Positions 24,946-34,185 of a stretch of 38,692 nucleotides of DNA are shown here, piece by piece. The stretch covers positions 1-38,692 of the forward strand of contig JANQRQ010000239.1 in NCBI GenBank assembly GCA_028284485.1. The letters are read 5' to 3'. The notes beneath the pieces were generated by a model. The model saw only the letters and a program-made list of their open reading frames with translations, did not search any database and was not told the DNA's origin. Source of the stretch: Planctomycetaceae bacterium (GTDB lineage Bacteria > Planctomycetota > Planctomycetia > Planctomycetales > Planctomycetaceae). The position numbers and the translations under genes are program-made. Every line of letters begins with the position of its first letter. Position 1 is the stretch's first letter.

Positions 24946-26376
24946 ATGACTGCAATGATTCGATCACCAATTGCAATCACGTGCTGCGTCACATTGATGG
25001 CTGCCACGCTTGCCGAAGCGCAGGAGACAAAGGAAAAAGCCGCCTCTGATAACGTGCGCGAGCTCGTCGTCAATGTACGGGCCGTTGATCAACCCTTGAT
25101 GAAGTACCGATTGCTGCCGGCCGAGAACGAATTGCATGACGGCAATGCCGCGCCGATTCTACTGCGACTGCCTTGGGACCAAACGCCCTATTTTTCGAAG
25201 GTGGTCCCGACGTTTCGGGAATATCTCGATCTGCCATTGGATGATCCCAAAGTTCTCGACTCGGGCGACCTTCTCTCCCCGCGGCTGTACAGCGAAATGA
25301 AGCGGGCCGCGTATCGCCGGACGGCCGAATGGGAATACCCGATAGGCGAGGAGCCGGCTGCCGGCATCTTGCTGCCCGACGTGCAGGGAGCACGCGAAAT
25401 CGTCGCCCGTGGTTTGTCGGTTTGGATTCGCTACCACATTGCCCACGACAACATTGAAAAAGCGCACGAAGGAATCGTCGTCGGATTGGCCAACACGCGA
25501 CACTATGGTCGCACACCATTCATCATCATCCAACTCGTGTGTGCAGCCTACGACAACATGATGCTGGGGTGTCTGGAAGAACTGCTCTCTCGTTCCGATT
25601 GCCCGAACATGTATTGGGCGCTGACTTCGCTGCCCCGACCAATGATTGACTTGCGGCCCTCCATCGAACTCGAACAAACGTTCCTCGATTCGCACGTGGA
25701 GGGGATCCGCAGCCTGCCCGATTCGGCAACGGAGCAGCAGTGGTTCACGCAGGCACGAGAGATTATGCAAATGTTTCTTGAATCCGGCGGCGGCCAACAG
25801 ACGCAGAACTTTAATGCACAGCAAGTTCTCGCGAGGATGGCGGCACGCGGTCGCCAGGAATTGCCAAAACTGATCGATGGCGGACTGCACCGAGTCGCAG
25901 GCATGTCCGATGCCGAAGTGGCGCTGCGTTGGTTTTTGCACGTACACGCCGAGCAGTCGCAAAAGACAGCCGCGCTGATGTCGCTCGAACCGCCGGCGGC
26001 CATCCCACGCCTGAAGGAGTTGCAGCAGGAACTTGCCAATTTTCGCAAGGAGTTGGGTGTTCCGACGTTGTTCCTACTGGAACATCCGCTGAACGCCTAC
26101 GTGGTAACGCAAGGGATCGAGCGGCGCATCGATGCCCTGCGCGTTGTCGAGGCGATTCGGAACTATGCCGCCAACCACGACTCGCAGTTACCCACATCGC
26201 TCGATCAAATCGTCGACACGCCGATCCCCAACGATCCGTTTACCGGTGAGCCGTTTCATTATGAGGTGCACGATGATGCAGCCTTGCTTTCGGGCGAAGT
26301 CATTGAATCACAGCCCGGCAAAGAAATGGCCGCCATTCGCTATCGGATCAAATTGCGGAATGCTGAGGCCAATTGA
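24946..26376 (+). CDS. Secreted conserved hypothetical protein (locus B)
   Basis: 476 residues, signal peptide 'IAITCCVTLMAATLAEA' with cleavage near EA/QE; GGAGG lies 13 nt and an AGGA closer (4-5 nt) before the ATG. The mature protein is helix-rich and soluble, with no catalytic motif I recognise; the end 'LPTSLDQIVDTPIPNDPFTG' with '..PFHYEV' resembles the C-terminal 'DPFTGKPF' strand common to secreted planctomycete proteins. Third gene of the ECF locus B, 49 bp after the membrane protein; presumably its cargo or an effector in the cell envelope. Confidence 0.75.
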   Translation: MTAMIRSPIAITCCVTLMAATLAEAQETKEKAASDNVRELVVNVRAVDQPLMKYRLLPAENELHDGNAAPILLRLPWDQTPYFSKVVPTFREYLDLPLDDPKVLDSGDLLSPRLYSEMKRAAYRRTAEWEYPIGEEPAAGILLPDVQGAREIVARGLSVWIRYHIAHDNIEKAHEGIVVGLANTRHYGRTPFIIIQLVCAAYDNMMLGCLEELLSRSDCPNMYWALTSLPRPMIDLRPSIELEQTFLDSHVEGIRSLPDSATEQQWFTQAREIMQMFLESGGGQQTQNFNAQQVLARMAARGRQELPKLIDGGLHRVAGMSDAEVALRWFLHVHAEQSQKTAALMSLEPPAAIPRLKELQQELANFRKELGVPTLFLLEHPLNAYVVTQGIERRIDALRVVEAIRNYAANHDSQLPTSLDQIVDTPIPNDPFTGEPFHYEVHDDAALLSGEVIESQPGKEMAAIRYRIKLRNAEAN

Positions 26377-26478
26377 GACCTCAGCCTCGTAACTCTATGG
26401 ACAACACAACAATCCCGGCCGCCATTTTCACCAACGCTGAATGACAATCCAGTCACCGGATACCTCAGAAAATTTAAA

Positions 26479-26587
26479 GGGTGCCATGCCCATATCGCGT
26501 CAGCAGAATGGGCATGTGTTACGGTAACCGGCTTCCATCGGCGAGATTTCCACCAACGCTGAATGACCGGTTCGATACCCACTTCCT
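26479..26587. repeat. 109-bp direct repeat, copy A
   Basis: Matches 27440-27548 base for base except one position (A/G at the fifteenth base). Begins with a hairpin CATGCCCAT (26485-26493)/ATGGGCATG (26508-26516) and ends in 'ttcgatacccacttcct'. See copy B. Confidence 0.95.
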
Positions 26588-26593
26588 TCGCCG

Positions 26594-26632
26594 GGTGCCA
26601 TGCCCATATCGCGCCAGCAGGATGGGCATGTA
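26594..26632. repeat. Partial copy of the hairpin head of the 109-bp repeat
   Basis: Same GGTGCCATGCCCATATCGCG head with CATGCCCAT (26599-26607)/ATGGGCATG (26622-26630) stem, then diverges. Shows that the hairpin is itself a mobile or amplifying unit. Confidence 0.85.
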
Positions 26633-26791
26633 CGTCGACAATTGGATTCCCACCTGCGCCGCAATGACTATGTTGTCACTCCCTTCTTAGCGACTTCGCG
26701 CCTTCGCGTGAGAATCGAAACTGCATCAGCGCTGATGAGCACCGTCAGCATGTCCAAAAAACTGACCGCAGTCTCGTGCGAAACGAACGTG

Positions 26792-27358
26792 TCATATCAC
26801 GCCGAAATCAAACGCATATTCCTTCCCAAAGACTTCCGGGTTGAGTTGCATTCCCCGCTCACGATCTTGTTCCGCTAAATCAGTTTTGCCCTGGAACCGA
26901 TATGCCTGCCAGCGATGGAAATAAGCTTCCCACGCATTAGGTTTCAGTTCAATCGCCTGGGTGTAGTCGGCAATTGCCCGATCGACATGCTCAAGCCCCC
27001 ATCGTACGGTTCCACGTTGGATGTGAAGCCCTGCAAGGACATTCGACTCCGGAGAATTGTCATTCATCAGAACTTCAATTGCCCTCGTCAGATCAACTTC
27101 TGCCTGAACAAATTGGCTCGCACGAACATGTAGTCTCGCTCGCTGTCGATATACCGAAATGTCGGTTGAGTCATTATCAAGCGCCTTCGCCAATCGTTCC
27201 AACTCGGATTTGTAATGTGCTGATTCCGCAAAAGATGACGATACGATACCTAAAGGGAGATACATCGTCGGCAGCTGTGGGGTCTCATGTGCGCAGCCAG
27301 CAAGACATGACACGCCGAGAGCAATGGCACAGGCATTCCAGTTGCGACGTCCGGTCAT
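26792..27358 (-). CDS. TPR-repeat lipoprotein
   Basis: 188 residues from the ATG at 27358, which starts a lipoprotein signal (ALGVSCLAGC, lipobox LAGC with the Cys near residue 22); the upstream in-frame start at 27400 lacks this logic. The mature part has TPR-type helices: 'ISVYRQRARLHVRASQFVQA', 'AGLHIQRGTVRWGLEHVDRA' and 'NAWEAYFHRWQAYRFQGKTD'. Likely an outer- or inner-membrane-anchored scaffolding protein. It stands alone, bracketed by the two 109-bp repeats. Confidence 0.82.
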   Translation of the reverse strand: MTGRRNWNACAIALGVSCLAGCAHETPQLPTMYLPLGIVSSSFAESAHYKSELERLAKALDNDSTDISVYRQRARLHVRASQFVQAEVDLTRAIEVLMNDNSPESNVLAGLHIQRGTVRWGLEHVDRAIADYTQAIELKPNAWEAYFHRWQAYRFQGKTDLAEQDRERGMQLNPEVFGKEYAFDFGVI

Positions 27359-27439
27359 CGACAGAAAAGCTCCCTCTTCTCCAAGCGGACCGCGGTCCAC
27401 TCAGGAAGGCCACTAGGTTCCCATCACCCCTCGACCGCC

Positions 27440-27548
27440 GGGTGCCATGCCCATGTCGCGTCAGCAGAATGGGCATGTGTTACGGTAACCGGCTTCCATC
27501 GGCGAGATTTCCACCAACGCTGAATGACCGGTTCGATACCCACTTCCT
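27440..27548. repeat. 109-bp direct repeat, copy B
   Basis: Second copy, 961 bp from copy A; same orientation. Hairpin arms at 27446-27454 and 27469-27477. After both copies a 'cttcgcgtgagaa' sequence occurs (around 26705-26714 and 27555-27567), another fragment shared by the two sides. Confidence 0.95.
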
Positions 27549-27640
27549 CCGCGTCTTCGCGTGAGAACACAACATTCATCAGCGAATCAAGTGCAGGAAG
27601 TCGATTCCAATATCTTTATGCGATAATCTCCAAAAAAACG

Positions 27641-28585
27641 TCACCCCTCGGCCGCATCCGCCGTGCCCGGTACGACCTTCGTCAGGCTATCACCCTCAAT
27701 CGACGGGCACCAGTATTTCTCGATGTGCTCGATGATCAGTTCCACGCCACGGGCATGGCTCACATGCGGCGGGTCGCGCGGGTCGTATAATCCATCAGTC
27801 AGATCACGGCACAAAACCACATTCTTGCCCAAGTAGACCTGTTGCCGAATACCAAACGGTCGACCCAGCACGCACATATTTGTATGCACGCCCATGAGTA
27901 CCACATTCTTGCGGCCTTCCTGCTCGAGGAAGTTGTAGATTTCCTGCCCGTTGGCACTGACACCGTCGTAGCCGATCATCTTGATCGCTGGATGTTGATG
28001 GCGGTCGGTTTCGTGATGCGGTATCGCCTCGGGATCATCACAACCGGTCACGCGCGCTTCGCCCCGGCTGATATTGTCGACAACTGGCCAAGGGCCTTCG
28101 TGCTCCTCATTCAAATGACACCACCCCTGAATCGGAACCGGCGGTTTCGCTTCTTGGGCCGTCATCATGCGAGCCCGGTATGGCGTTTCCTCGTAGTGTT
28201 TGATGCCACTGCTCGGAGCGTGAATAATCGCCACGCCCAAATCGCGGGCCAAGGAAATGACGTTGTTCATTTTCGGCGCCATGCGGTCGACGCGCATGGC
28301 GGCCACTTTGCAAGGATGGTCGGCCCACATGTCACAAATGATGATGGCGGTCTCCGAGGCATTCCAATAGACCGTTTCATTGACGACGCGGAAACCGTCG
28401 CCCTCTTTTTCCCGGCGTCGCCAGGCAACTGCCAATTTGCCAGGGACCGAGGGAATCGTGCGGTGTGATGTCGCCTCTACCGCGACAGCAAAGCCTGGAA
28501 ACATCGCAGCCATTCCGGTTGCTCCGACAACTCCTGCCGTCCGCTGAATCAATTCACGACGCGTCAATGAGTTTGTCATGGTCAT
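27641..28585 (-). CDS. Tat-exported isochorismatase-like cysteine hydrolase
   Basis: 314 residues from the ATG at 28585, with GGAGG just upstream; a second ATG at 28579 is equally placed. N-terminal twin-arginine signal 'SLTRRELIQRTAG' and a hydrophobic stretch. Isochorismatase/nicotinamidase fold: D85 in 'IIICDMWADH', nucleophile C238 in 'MGVHTNMCVLGRPFG', and K202 as likely third member of the triad. Family members hydrolyse amides or related bonds; the substrate is unknown. Export through Tat suggests an envelope location, fitting the neighbouring degradative enzymes. Confidence 0.88.
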   Translation of the reverse strand: MTMTNSLTRRELIQRTAGVVGATGMAAMFPGFAVAVEATSHRTIPSVPGKLAVAWRRREKEGDGFRVVNETVYWNASETAIIICDMWADHPCKVAAMRVDRMAPKMNNVISLARDLGVAIIHAPSSGIKHYEETPYRARMMTAQEAKPPVPIQGWCHLNEEHEGPWPVVDNISRGEARVTGCDDPEAIPHHETDRHQHPAIKMIGYDGVSANGQEIYNFLEQEGRKNVVLMGVHTNMCVLGRPFGIRQQVYLGKNVVLCRDLTDGLYDPRDPPHVSHARGVELIIEHIEKYWCPSIEGDSLTKVVPGTADAAEG

Positions 28586-28672
28586 GATGCCTCCGTTTAG
28601 AGTTGTGTTCTTATCGCACGCTTTCGATGGCAGGTTGAAATGGTTCGTATCGTCGATCATCCGAACTCAATT

Positions 28673-28699
28673 CGGGAGGGCGAAGCTCCTGCTGAGCCG
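28673..28699. repeat. Planctomycete-type 'GGGCGAAGCTCCTGCTGAGCC' dispersed repeat
   Basis: The bases encode REGEAPAEP in one frame, a recurring intergenic repeat of planctomycete genomes (recognition from memory). No gene function implied. Confidence 0.6.
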
Positions 28700-29062
28700 T
28701 TCTCGATCGGTCAGCATACCACAGAGTTGGCGATTGCACCAAAACCGGTTCGAAGGATGCATCCCCGTTCATACCGCCACAATCGAAACTCAAGAAACGG
28801 GGCCAGTCTATGCAGCATTCGACCAACTTCCCCAATTGAGCGCGATACAAGATTGAAGCCTGGCCTTTTTGCGATGGCGCCGTTCATAGACTACGATGAT
28901 TTCGAGTCGATGATATTGCAGGCAGTCGTTGGTCCACCGTCGGATTGACTCCTGCGCCGAACGCCATTCGGCATCAGGCTTTCATCGTCTCCGTTCCCCG
29001 CGCAATCTGATCGATTTCATCTGCGACATCACCATCGTTCATCGATCGAGGATAAATGTTCC
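28700..29062. other. Intergenic region, divergent promoter space
   Basis: Between the minus-strand isochorismatase-like gene and the plus-strand fusion gene. I see no coding potential, palindrome or clear -35/-10 pair here. Confidence 0.5.
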
Positions 29063-32000
29063 ATGCATCTGCGATTCGCTCCGCTGTTTGGCAAGCTCAA
29101 CCTCCCGCCGGCCCTACTTGTACTCGCCACATTGATTATTCCCGTCTCCGGCTCTGCACAAGCGAACGATTTGACGGCTGACCTTTGCATTTACGAAGCA
29201 ACGCCCGGCGGAATCGCCATGGCGATTCGTGCAGCCCGCGAAGGACTTAACGTCGTCCTTGTCAATCACACTGATCATCCGGGCGGATCACTTTCCAGCG
29301 GATTGAGTGTGTGGGACACGTTGTACGAAGGTTACCGTGCACCGATCTATTACGAAGTTCGCCAATCGCTTTTCGACCACTACCGGGACACATACGGAGC
29401 CGACTCCCAGCAGTATCGCGATGCCCTTCCGGGCAAGACGGGGCATACCAACGGAAAATTCGAAGCGCACGTCTTCGAGCAAATCGTTCGCGATCTTCTG
29501 CAATCAGAGTCGAACATCACGCTGGTGACCGGCTTCTATCCGGTCGCGGCTGTTCGAGATGGCCGCAAGATCCAATCGGTCGTGTTCCAGTCGATGCGGG
29601 GAGACGAACGGAAAATCGTTGCAGCTACAATCTTCGCCGATTGCTCGTATGAGGGGGATCTGCTGCCGGTCGCGAATATCGCATTTCGTATCGGTCGCGA
29701 ATCCCGAAACGAGTTTAACGAACCCCATGCGGGGCGATTGTTCATGACCCGTAAAGGTGGTTCGTTGGAAGACACGGAAGGACCTGGCAGCCGACGGCAT
29801 CTCAACCTGCGGTACTTCGGCGAAACCGGCCGCCTACTTGAATCGGTCTCAACGGGCGAGGGTGACGACCAGGTCCAGGCGTTTAACTTTCGCACGATGC
29901 TTTCCGCAGATCCCGCCAATCAAATCAAGCCGACCAAACCGGCCGATTACGATCCTGCATTCTATGAATCATTGGAGCACGGCTCGACTGTCGACCCAGC
30001 CCCCAACAACAAGGTTTGTTGGAATCGGCCGCAGCTCATCGGTCTGCAAACAAAGTATGTACAAGGTGATTGGAATGTTCGACGCGAGGTGATGGACCAG
30101 CATTGGAACGCCATGCTCGGGCTGATGTGGCATTTGCAAAATGCCCCCACCGTCCCCGAAACGCTCCGCGACAAATGGCAGAAGTTGGGGATCGCAAAAG
30201 ACGAATTCGTCGACAACGGCAATCGCCCCTATGAGATTTACGTCCGCGAGGGGCGGCGACTCGATGGACGGTATGTCATCACCGAACACGACCTTGTACT
30301 CAACAGCGAACACGCGCGCACACCAGTCCATGGAGATTCGATCGCGTTCACCGATTGGTACATGGATTCGCATGCCTGCACACCCGAAACAGTGGCCGAC
30401 AGCATGCATGAGGGCAAACACGTACTCCACAGCGAGACTCGGCCTGGTGAAATTCCCTACCGCGCACTGCTTGCCCAAGAAGTCGACAACTTGTTGGTTC
30501 CGGTTTGTTTGTCGTCGACCCACGTCGCGTGGGGAGCGATCCGGCTGGAGCCGACATGGATGCACGTTGGCGAAGTGGCCGGCTTCGCAGCAGCGATGGC
30601 GATCGAAGAGGGTCGCATGCCGGCTGAAATTTCCGCTACTCACTTGCAACGCCGCCTGATAGAAAACCGAGTCGCCCTCAGCTTTCTCAATGACGTGAAT
30701 GCTGCTGACTCGGCGGATGCGCACAGGGCGGCCCAACTTTTCGCCACGCGAGGATTCTTCGCGACATACGATGCCAGGCCGTCGGCACCATGCGATGAAG
30801 CAACCGCCGCGGCATGGCTGGAAGCTTTGGAAGGCATCGTTGCAGGCACGCATCAGCCACAGTTGTTCGCGGACCGCATTCATCAGATCGAGTTCAATCC
30901 GAGTCTCGCTCGGAATGCGATTTTAGCGAACGAATTTTGTGATCTGGCTGCGGAATTGATGTCCCGCCATCCTCAGGCCAAATCCTATTTGCAGGAAATC
31001 ATGAAGTCACGGGAAGTGAGCGACGCTGCTCAGTTGTCGCGCGGCATGGCGCTGGCATCGCTTTACGATTTGCTCGAAAGTCTCGAATTTCCGCGTCAGA
31101 TTTCACAACACCGTCAGCCGAATGTTCTCTTTATCGCCGTCGATGACATCAACGACTGGATCGGATGTCTCGGCGGCAATCCTCAGGCCCGCACACCGAA
31201 CTTCGATCGGTTGGCAGACATGGGTGCGCTGTTCACCCATGCTTACTGTGCTGCGCCGGCCTGCAATCCGTCACGCGTAGCGTTGTTGACTGGAATTCGA
31301 CCTTCCACTTCCGGCATGTATGTCAATTCGCAAAAGTTCCGCCAACTGCTGCCTAACGCCGTCACTTTGCCGCAACATTTTGCTCAACACGGCTACGACG
31401 TCCGCGGAGGCGGAAAGATTTTTCATCATGGTGATCGCGATCCGGCATCGTGGGGATACAAGCTGAAGTACCCGTTCGATCCTGTCGATCGCGGCCCTGC
31501 CCTGCCGGGTTTGCCGGGCAACTATCTTTGGAAACCGACGAAGATCTCGGAATCGGAAATGGGGGATGCCTACGTCACGCGCTGGGCGGAACAGGAACTG
31601 GCCAAGGCGCCGCAGCAACCGACATTTCTCGCGGTCGGATTTTATCGGCCGCATATGCCCTGGATGGTTCCGCAGGAATACTTCGACTTGTTTCCGCTTG
31701 AACAAGTTCGGCGTCCGATGTTTGATTCTACGGATCTGAATGACATTCCCTCCACCGGTCGTTTTTTTGCCAATCGACGCGGGTTCCACCACGAGATCGT
31801 CAATCTGGACGAATGGGAGAAAGCCGTCCGGGGATACTTGGCATGCATCGCATTCTGCGACACCCAATTGGGGCGCGTCCTCGATGCATTCGAAAACGGC
31901 CCCTGGCGTGACAACACAATCATTGTGCTCTGGGGCGACCACGGAATGCACTTGGGTGAAAAGGAACACTGGACCAAATACGCGTTGTGGGAACAATCGA

Positions 32001-32413
32001 CGCGGACACCGTTGATGTTCGTCGTCCCCGGCGTAACCAGCCCCGGACAAACATGCGACACCCCCGTCAGTCTTCTGGATATTTATCCAACGCTTTGTGA
32101 GCTTTGCGGATTAGACCAGCCGTCAGTTTTGGAAGGGACAAGTCTCGTCCCCCAGTTAAACGATCCAGCGGCGCCACGACCTCAATCAGCCGTGACCACT
32201 TTCGGCCCCAACAATCACGCAGTGCGATCGACGCGCTGGCGATATATCCGGTATGCCGACGGCGGTGAAGAACTATATGACCACAGCAATGATCCACATG
32301 AATGGAAAAATCTCGCAGAGGAAAGCAAACTTGCGGACGTAAAACAAAAGCTGGCCGCCTGGCTCCCACAGGTCAATCGCACGATGACTGAGCCTTCGGA
32401 GTACATACCGTGA
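29063..32413 (+). CDS. FAD-dependent oxidoreductase fused to a sulfatase
   Basis: 1116 residues in one uninterrupted frame. Residues 1-34: signal peptide ending SAQA/ND. Residues about 38-600: FAD_oxidored-type flavoprotein, with Rossmann strand 'ADLCIYEATPGGIAMAIRAA' (the first Gly of the usual YGATPxGI is Glu45), 'GGSLSSGLSVWDT', 'ADCSYEGDLLP', and 'VPVCLSSTHVAWGAIRLEPT' near the end of the domain. A helical linker leads to a complete sulfatase from R684: 'NVLFIAVDDINDW' with D694 and D695, nucleophile signature C734-N-P-S-R, 'LWGDHGMHLGEKEHWTKYAL', C-terminal 'ELYDHSNDPHEWKNLA'; it resembles iduronate-2-sulfatase-like enzymes. Export puts both activities in the periplasm. Proposed: linked oxidation and desulfation of a sulfated carbohydrate. 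No frame break was seen at the join, so a fusion rather than a sequencing error is favoured. Confidence 0.9.
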   Translation: MHLRFAPLFGKLNLPPALLVLATLIIPVSGSAQANDLTADLCIYEATPGGIAMAIRAAREGLNVVLVNHTDHPGGSLSSGLSVWDTLYEGYRAPIYYEVRQSLFDHYRDTYGADSQQYRDALPGKTGHTNGKFEAHVFEQIVRDLLQSESNITLVTGFYPVAAVRDGRKIQSVVFQSMRGDERKIVAATIFADCSYEGDLLPVANIAFRIGRESRNEFNEPHAGRLFMTRKGGSLEDTEGPGSRRHLNLRYFGETGRLLESVSTGEGDDQVQAFNFRTMLSADPANQIKPTKPADYDPAFYESLEHGSTVDPAPNNKVCWNRPQLIGLQTKYVQGDWNVRREVMDQHWNAMLGLMWHLQNAPTVPETLRDKWQKLGIAKDEFVDNGNRPYEIYVREGRRLDGRYVITEHDLVLNSEHARTPVHGDSIAFTDWYMDSHACTPETVADSMHEGKHVLHSETRPGEIPYRALLAQEVDNLLVPVCLSSTHVAWGAIRLEPTWMHVGEVAGFAAAMAIEEGRMPAEISATHLQRRLIENRVALSFLNDVNAADSADAHRAAQLFATRGFFATYDARPSAPCDEATAAAWLEALEGIVAGTHQPQLFADRIHQIEFNPSLARNAILANEFCDLAAELMSRHPQAKSYLQEIMKSREVSDAAQLSRGMALASLYDLLESLEFPRQISQHRQPNVLFIAVDDINDWIGCLGGNPQARTPNFDRLADMGALFTHAYCAAPACNPSRVALLTGIRPSTSGMYVNSQKFRQLLPNAVTLPQHFAQHGYDVRGGGKIFHHGDRDPASWGYKLKYPFDPVDRGPALPGLPGNYLWKPTKISESEMGDAYVTRWAEQELAKAPQQPTFLAVGFYRPHMPWMVPQEYFDLFPLEQVRRPMFDSTDLNDIPSTGRFFANRRGFHHEIVNLDEWEKAVRGYLACIAFCDTQLGRVLDAFENGPWRDNTIIVLWGDHGMHLGEKEHWTKYALWEQSTRTPLMFVVPGVTSPGQTCDTPVSLLDIYPTLCELCGLDQPSVLEGTSLVPQLNDPAAPRPQSAVTTFGPNNHAVRSTRWRYIRYADGGEELYDHSNDPHEWKNLAEESKLADVKQKLAAWLPQVNRTMTEPSEYIP

Positions 32414-32422
32414 CGCCGCCTG

Positions 32423-34021
32423 CTAGTCTCCCTTAGGGACGACTAACACCGGCGCTGGCCCACGGCTCGTCGGCCAAAAGGCAGAATTGTAAACGCCGAT
32501 CTCTTTGAAGCCCGGAATGTCCGGCTGGAACCGGCCAAAGAACGGATAACTGTCGATAATGTCTCCGTAGCCGAGCATCCGCGGATCACCCTGCTCGGTC
32601 AGATCTTTTTGCAGTTGGACCCACAAACGTTTTTTGGTCTCTGCGAACTGCCCATCGTCTGCCAAATTGTTCAGGCAATGTGGATCGGCATCGATGTCGT
32701 ACAGTTCTTCGGCTCCTTTTTTGGCGTACGTAATTTTGTAGTAGTAGGCCGTTACATCACCATGGTGTGCCAGAATGAATTCTTTCGTCGGGTTAATCAT
32801 CTTGGTGTGGCACAAATAGCCGGGGGGATCGCCCATTGGCCAGCGGTCCGGCTTCAAGTTCCGCAGATACAAATAACGATCCGTCCGGATCGCGCGCACC
32901 GGGTAACCGACATTGTCAGCCCGGGCATGATTGTGTCGTTCTTTCCCCAACAGCACGTACTCGCGAAATGGTTCGGCTGCTGTCTCCTGCTGCCCGGTCA
33001 ACATCGGCAGTAAACTCCGGCCGGTCATCCCCCCCGGAACATCCAGCCCTACGGCTTCCAGAATCGTCGGCGCGATATCGACAAAGCTGACCAATTCGTC
33101 GTTGACTTGGCCGCCTGCGATGCGCGCCGGCCAATGGACGGCGAACGGCATCCGGATGCCATCTTCGAAAAGCGTCGCCTTGGCCCGTGGAAAAGGCAAA
33201 CCGTTGTCGCTGGTGACGATAATCAACGTGTTGTTTAGCTCGCCCGATTGTTCCAGCAGATCGATCATCTTCGCGAGATGCCGATCAAACCATTCGATTT
33301 CCAGGAAATAATCGAGCAAATCGCTGCGCACGATTTCGTTGTCGGGATAATACGGCGGCACTTCGACATCTTTCAGCTGTTTTCCGCTTCGCAGTCCCGT
33401 CCCTTCTTCGTAGTTGCGATGCGGCTCGTGACAGCCATACCAAAAGCAAAACGGTGCGTCATCCGAGCGGTCGCTTAAAAAGTCAGCGAAGTTCGCCGCG
33501 TAGTCGGTGGAGCTGATCTGCGACGTCGGCGGATCCAATCGGCGGGAATTGTACGCCTTGCCACTGGGGTTGCTAGTTCGCCCGCCCGCTTGCCAATTCC
33601 CCGGTCCCCACGGTTTGCCGGTGTAACCGACGTGGTATTCATCCGCTTCCAACAGGTCCGTATAGACCGTCAGCTTCGAGGGAAACAAGCTCGCTTGAAT
33701 CCCCGCTTCTTCCAACTCCCAGAGATATCGACCGGTGAGAATCGTCGCCCGCGAAATACTGCATTGCGAGGCGGCGCAAAACGCGTGTGTGAACAACACA
33801 CCGTCTCGCGCGATACGGTCGAACGCCGGCGTGTCGACCATCTCACAGCCGTAAGCCCCCGCATGCGGCCAGGACTGATCATCGGAGATTGCAAACAAAA
33901 TGTTCGGTCGACGCGTTGCAGTCCTGCTCCCAGCCGCATTCTGGGCCAAAGCTTCCGAATGCGATAATGCCCAATGGGCTGCAACCACGCAAACGATTAC
34001 CAACCGTTTTCGTATCGACAT
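32423..34021 (-). CDS. Sulfatase (heparan-N-sulfatase-like) with CSISR signature
   Basis: 532 residues from the ATG at 34021 (GGAG 10 nt upstream); an in-frame upstream start at 34054 would add residues before the signal peptide. Signal peptide 'KRLVIVCVVAAHWALSHSEA' cleaved near ALA/QN. Sulfatase fold: 'NILFAISDDQSW' with D47 and D48, nucleophile region 'AASQCSISRATILTGRYLWE' with C87, 'IIVTSDNGLPFPRAK', 'ELYDIDADPHCLNNLA'. The signature has Ile in place of the Pro/Ala of C-x-P/A-x-R (C87-S-I-S-R91), which could hinder formylglycine formation. Convergent with the fusion gene with only 9 bp between the stops. Confidence 0.9.
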   Translation of the reverse strand: MSIRKRLVIVCVVAAHWALSHSEALAQNAAGSRTATRRPNILFAISDDQSWPHAGAYGCEMVDTPAFDRIARDGVLFTHAFCAASQCSISRATILTGRYLWELEEAGIQASLFPSKLTVYTDLLEADEYHVGYTGKPWGPGNWQAGGRTSNPSGKAYNSRRLDPPTSQISSTDYAANFADFLSDRSDDAPFCFWYGCHEPHRNYEEGTGLRSGKQLKDVEVPPYYPDNEIVRSDLLDYFLEIEWFDRHLAKMIDLLEQSGELNNTLIIVTSDNGLPFPRAKATLFEDGIRMPFAVHWPARIAGGQVNDELVSFVDIAPTILEAVGLDVPGGMTGRSLLPMLTGQQETAAEPFREYVLLGKERHNHARADNVGYPVRAIRTDRYLYLRNLKPDRWPMGDPPGYLCHTKMINPTKEFILAHHGDVTAYYYKITYAKKGAEELYDIDADPHCLNNLADDGQFAETKKRLWVQLQKDLTEQGDPRMLGYGDIIDSYPFFGRFQPDIPGFKEIGVYNSAFWPTSRGPAPVLVVPKGD

Positions 34022-34150
34022 GCTCAGAATCTCCGAAACGATGCTAATCAACACTGCTCAGCCGCGATCATACACCAATTCACACGAGCACCGCAAAATT
34101 CCCGTCGTCGGCCGATTAATATCTTTTTGGTTTTCTCGACCGGCCCGTTA

Positions 34151-34179
34151 TTGACCACTCGGTCCATAATACATATACT
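34151..34179 (+). promoter_or_regulatory. tetR promoter with operator 1; leaderless transcript
   Basis: TTGACC (34151-34156), 17-bp spacer, TATACT (34174-34179). The start codon at 34186 is 7 bp after the -10, so the predicted transcript begins at or next to the ATG and would be leaderless. The palindrome GACC-N4-GGTC (34153-34164) overlaps the -35 and spacer. Confidence 0.75.
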
Positions 34180-34185
34180 TCTGCC

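Noticed and set aside
26479..27548. Insertion sequence bounded by the 109-bp repeats
   Set aside because: No transposase or terminal inverted repeats are present; the repeats are direct and contain their own internal hairpins, so only a repeat-bracketed interval is claimed.
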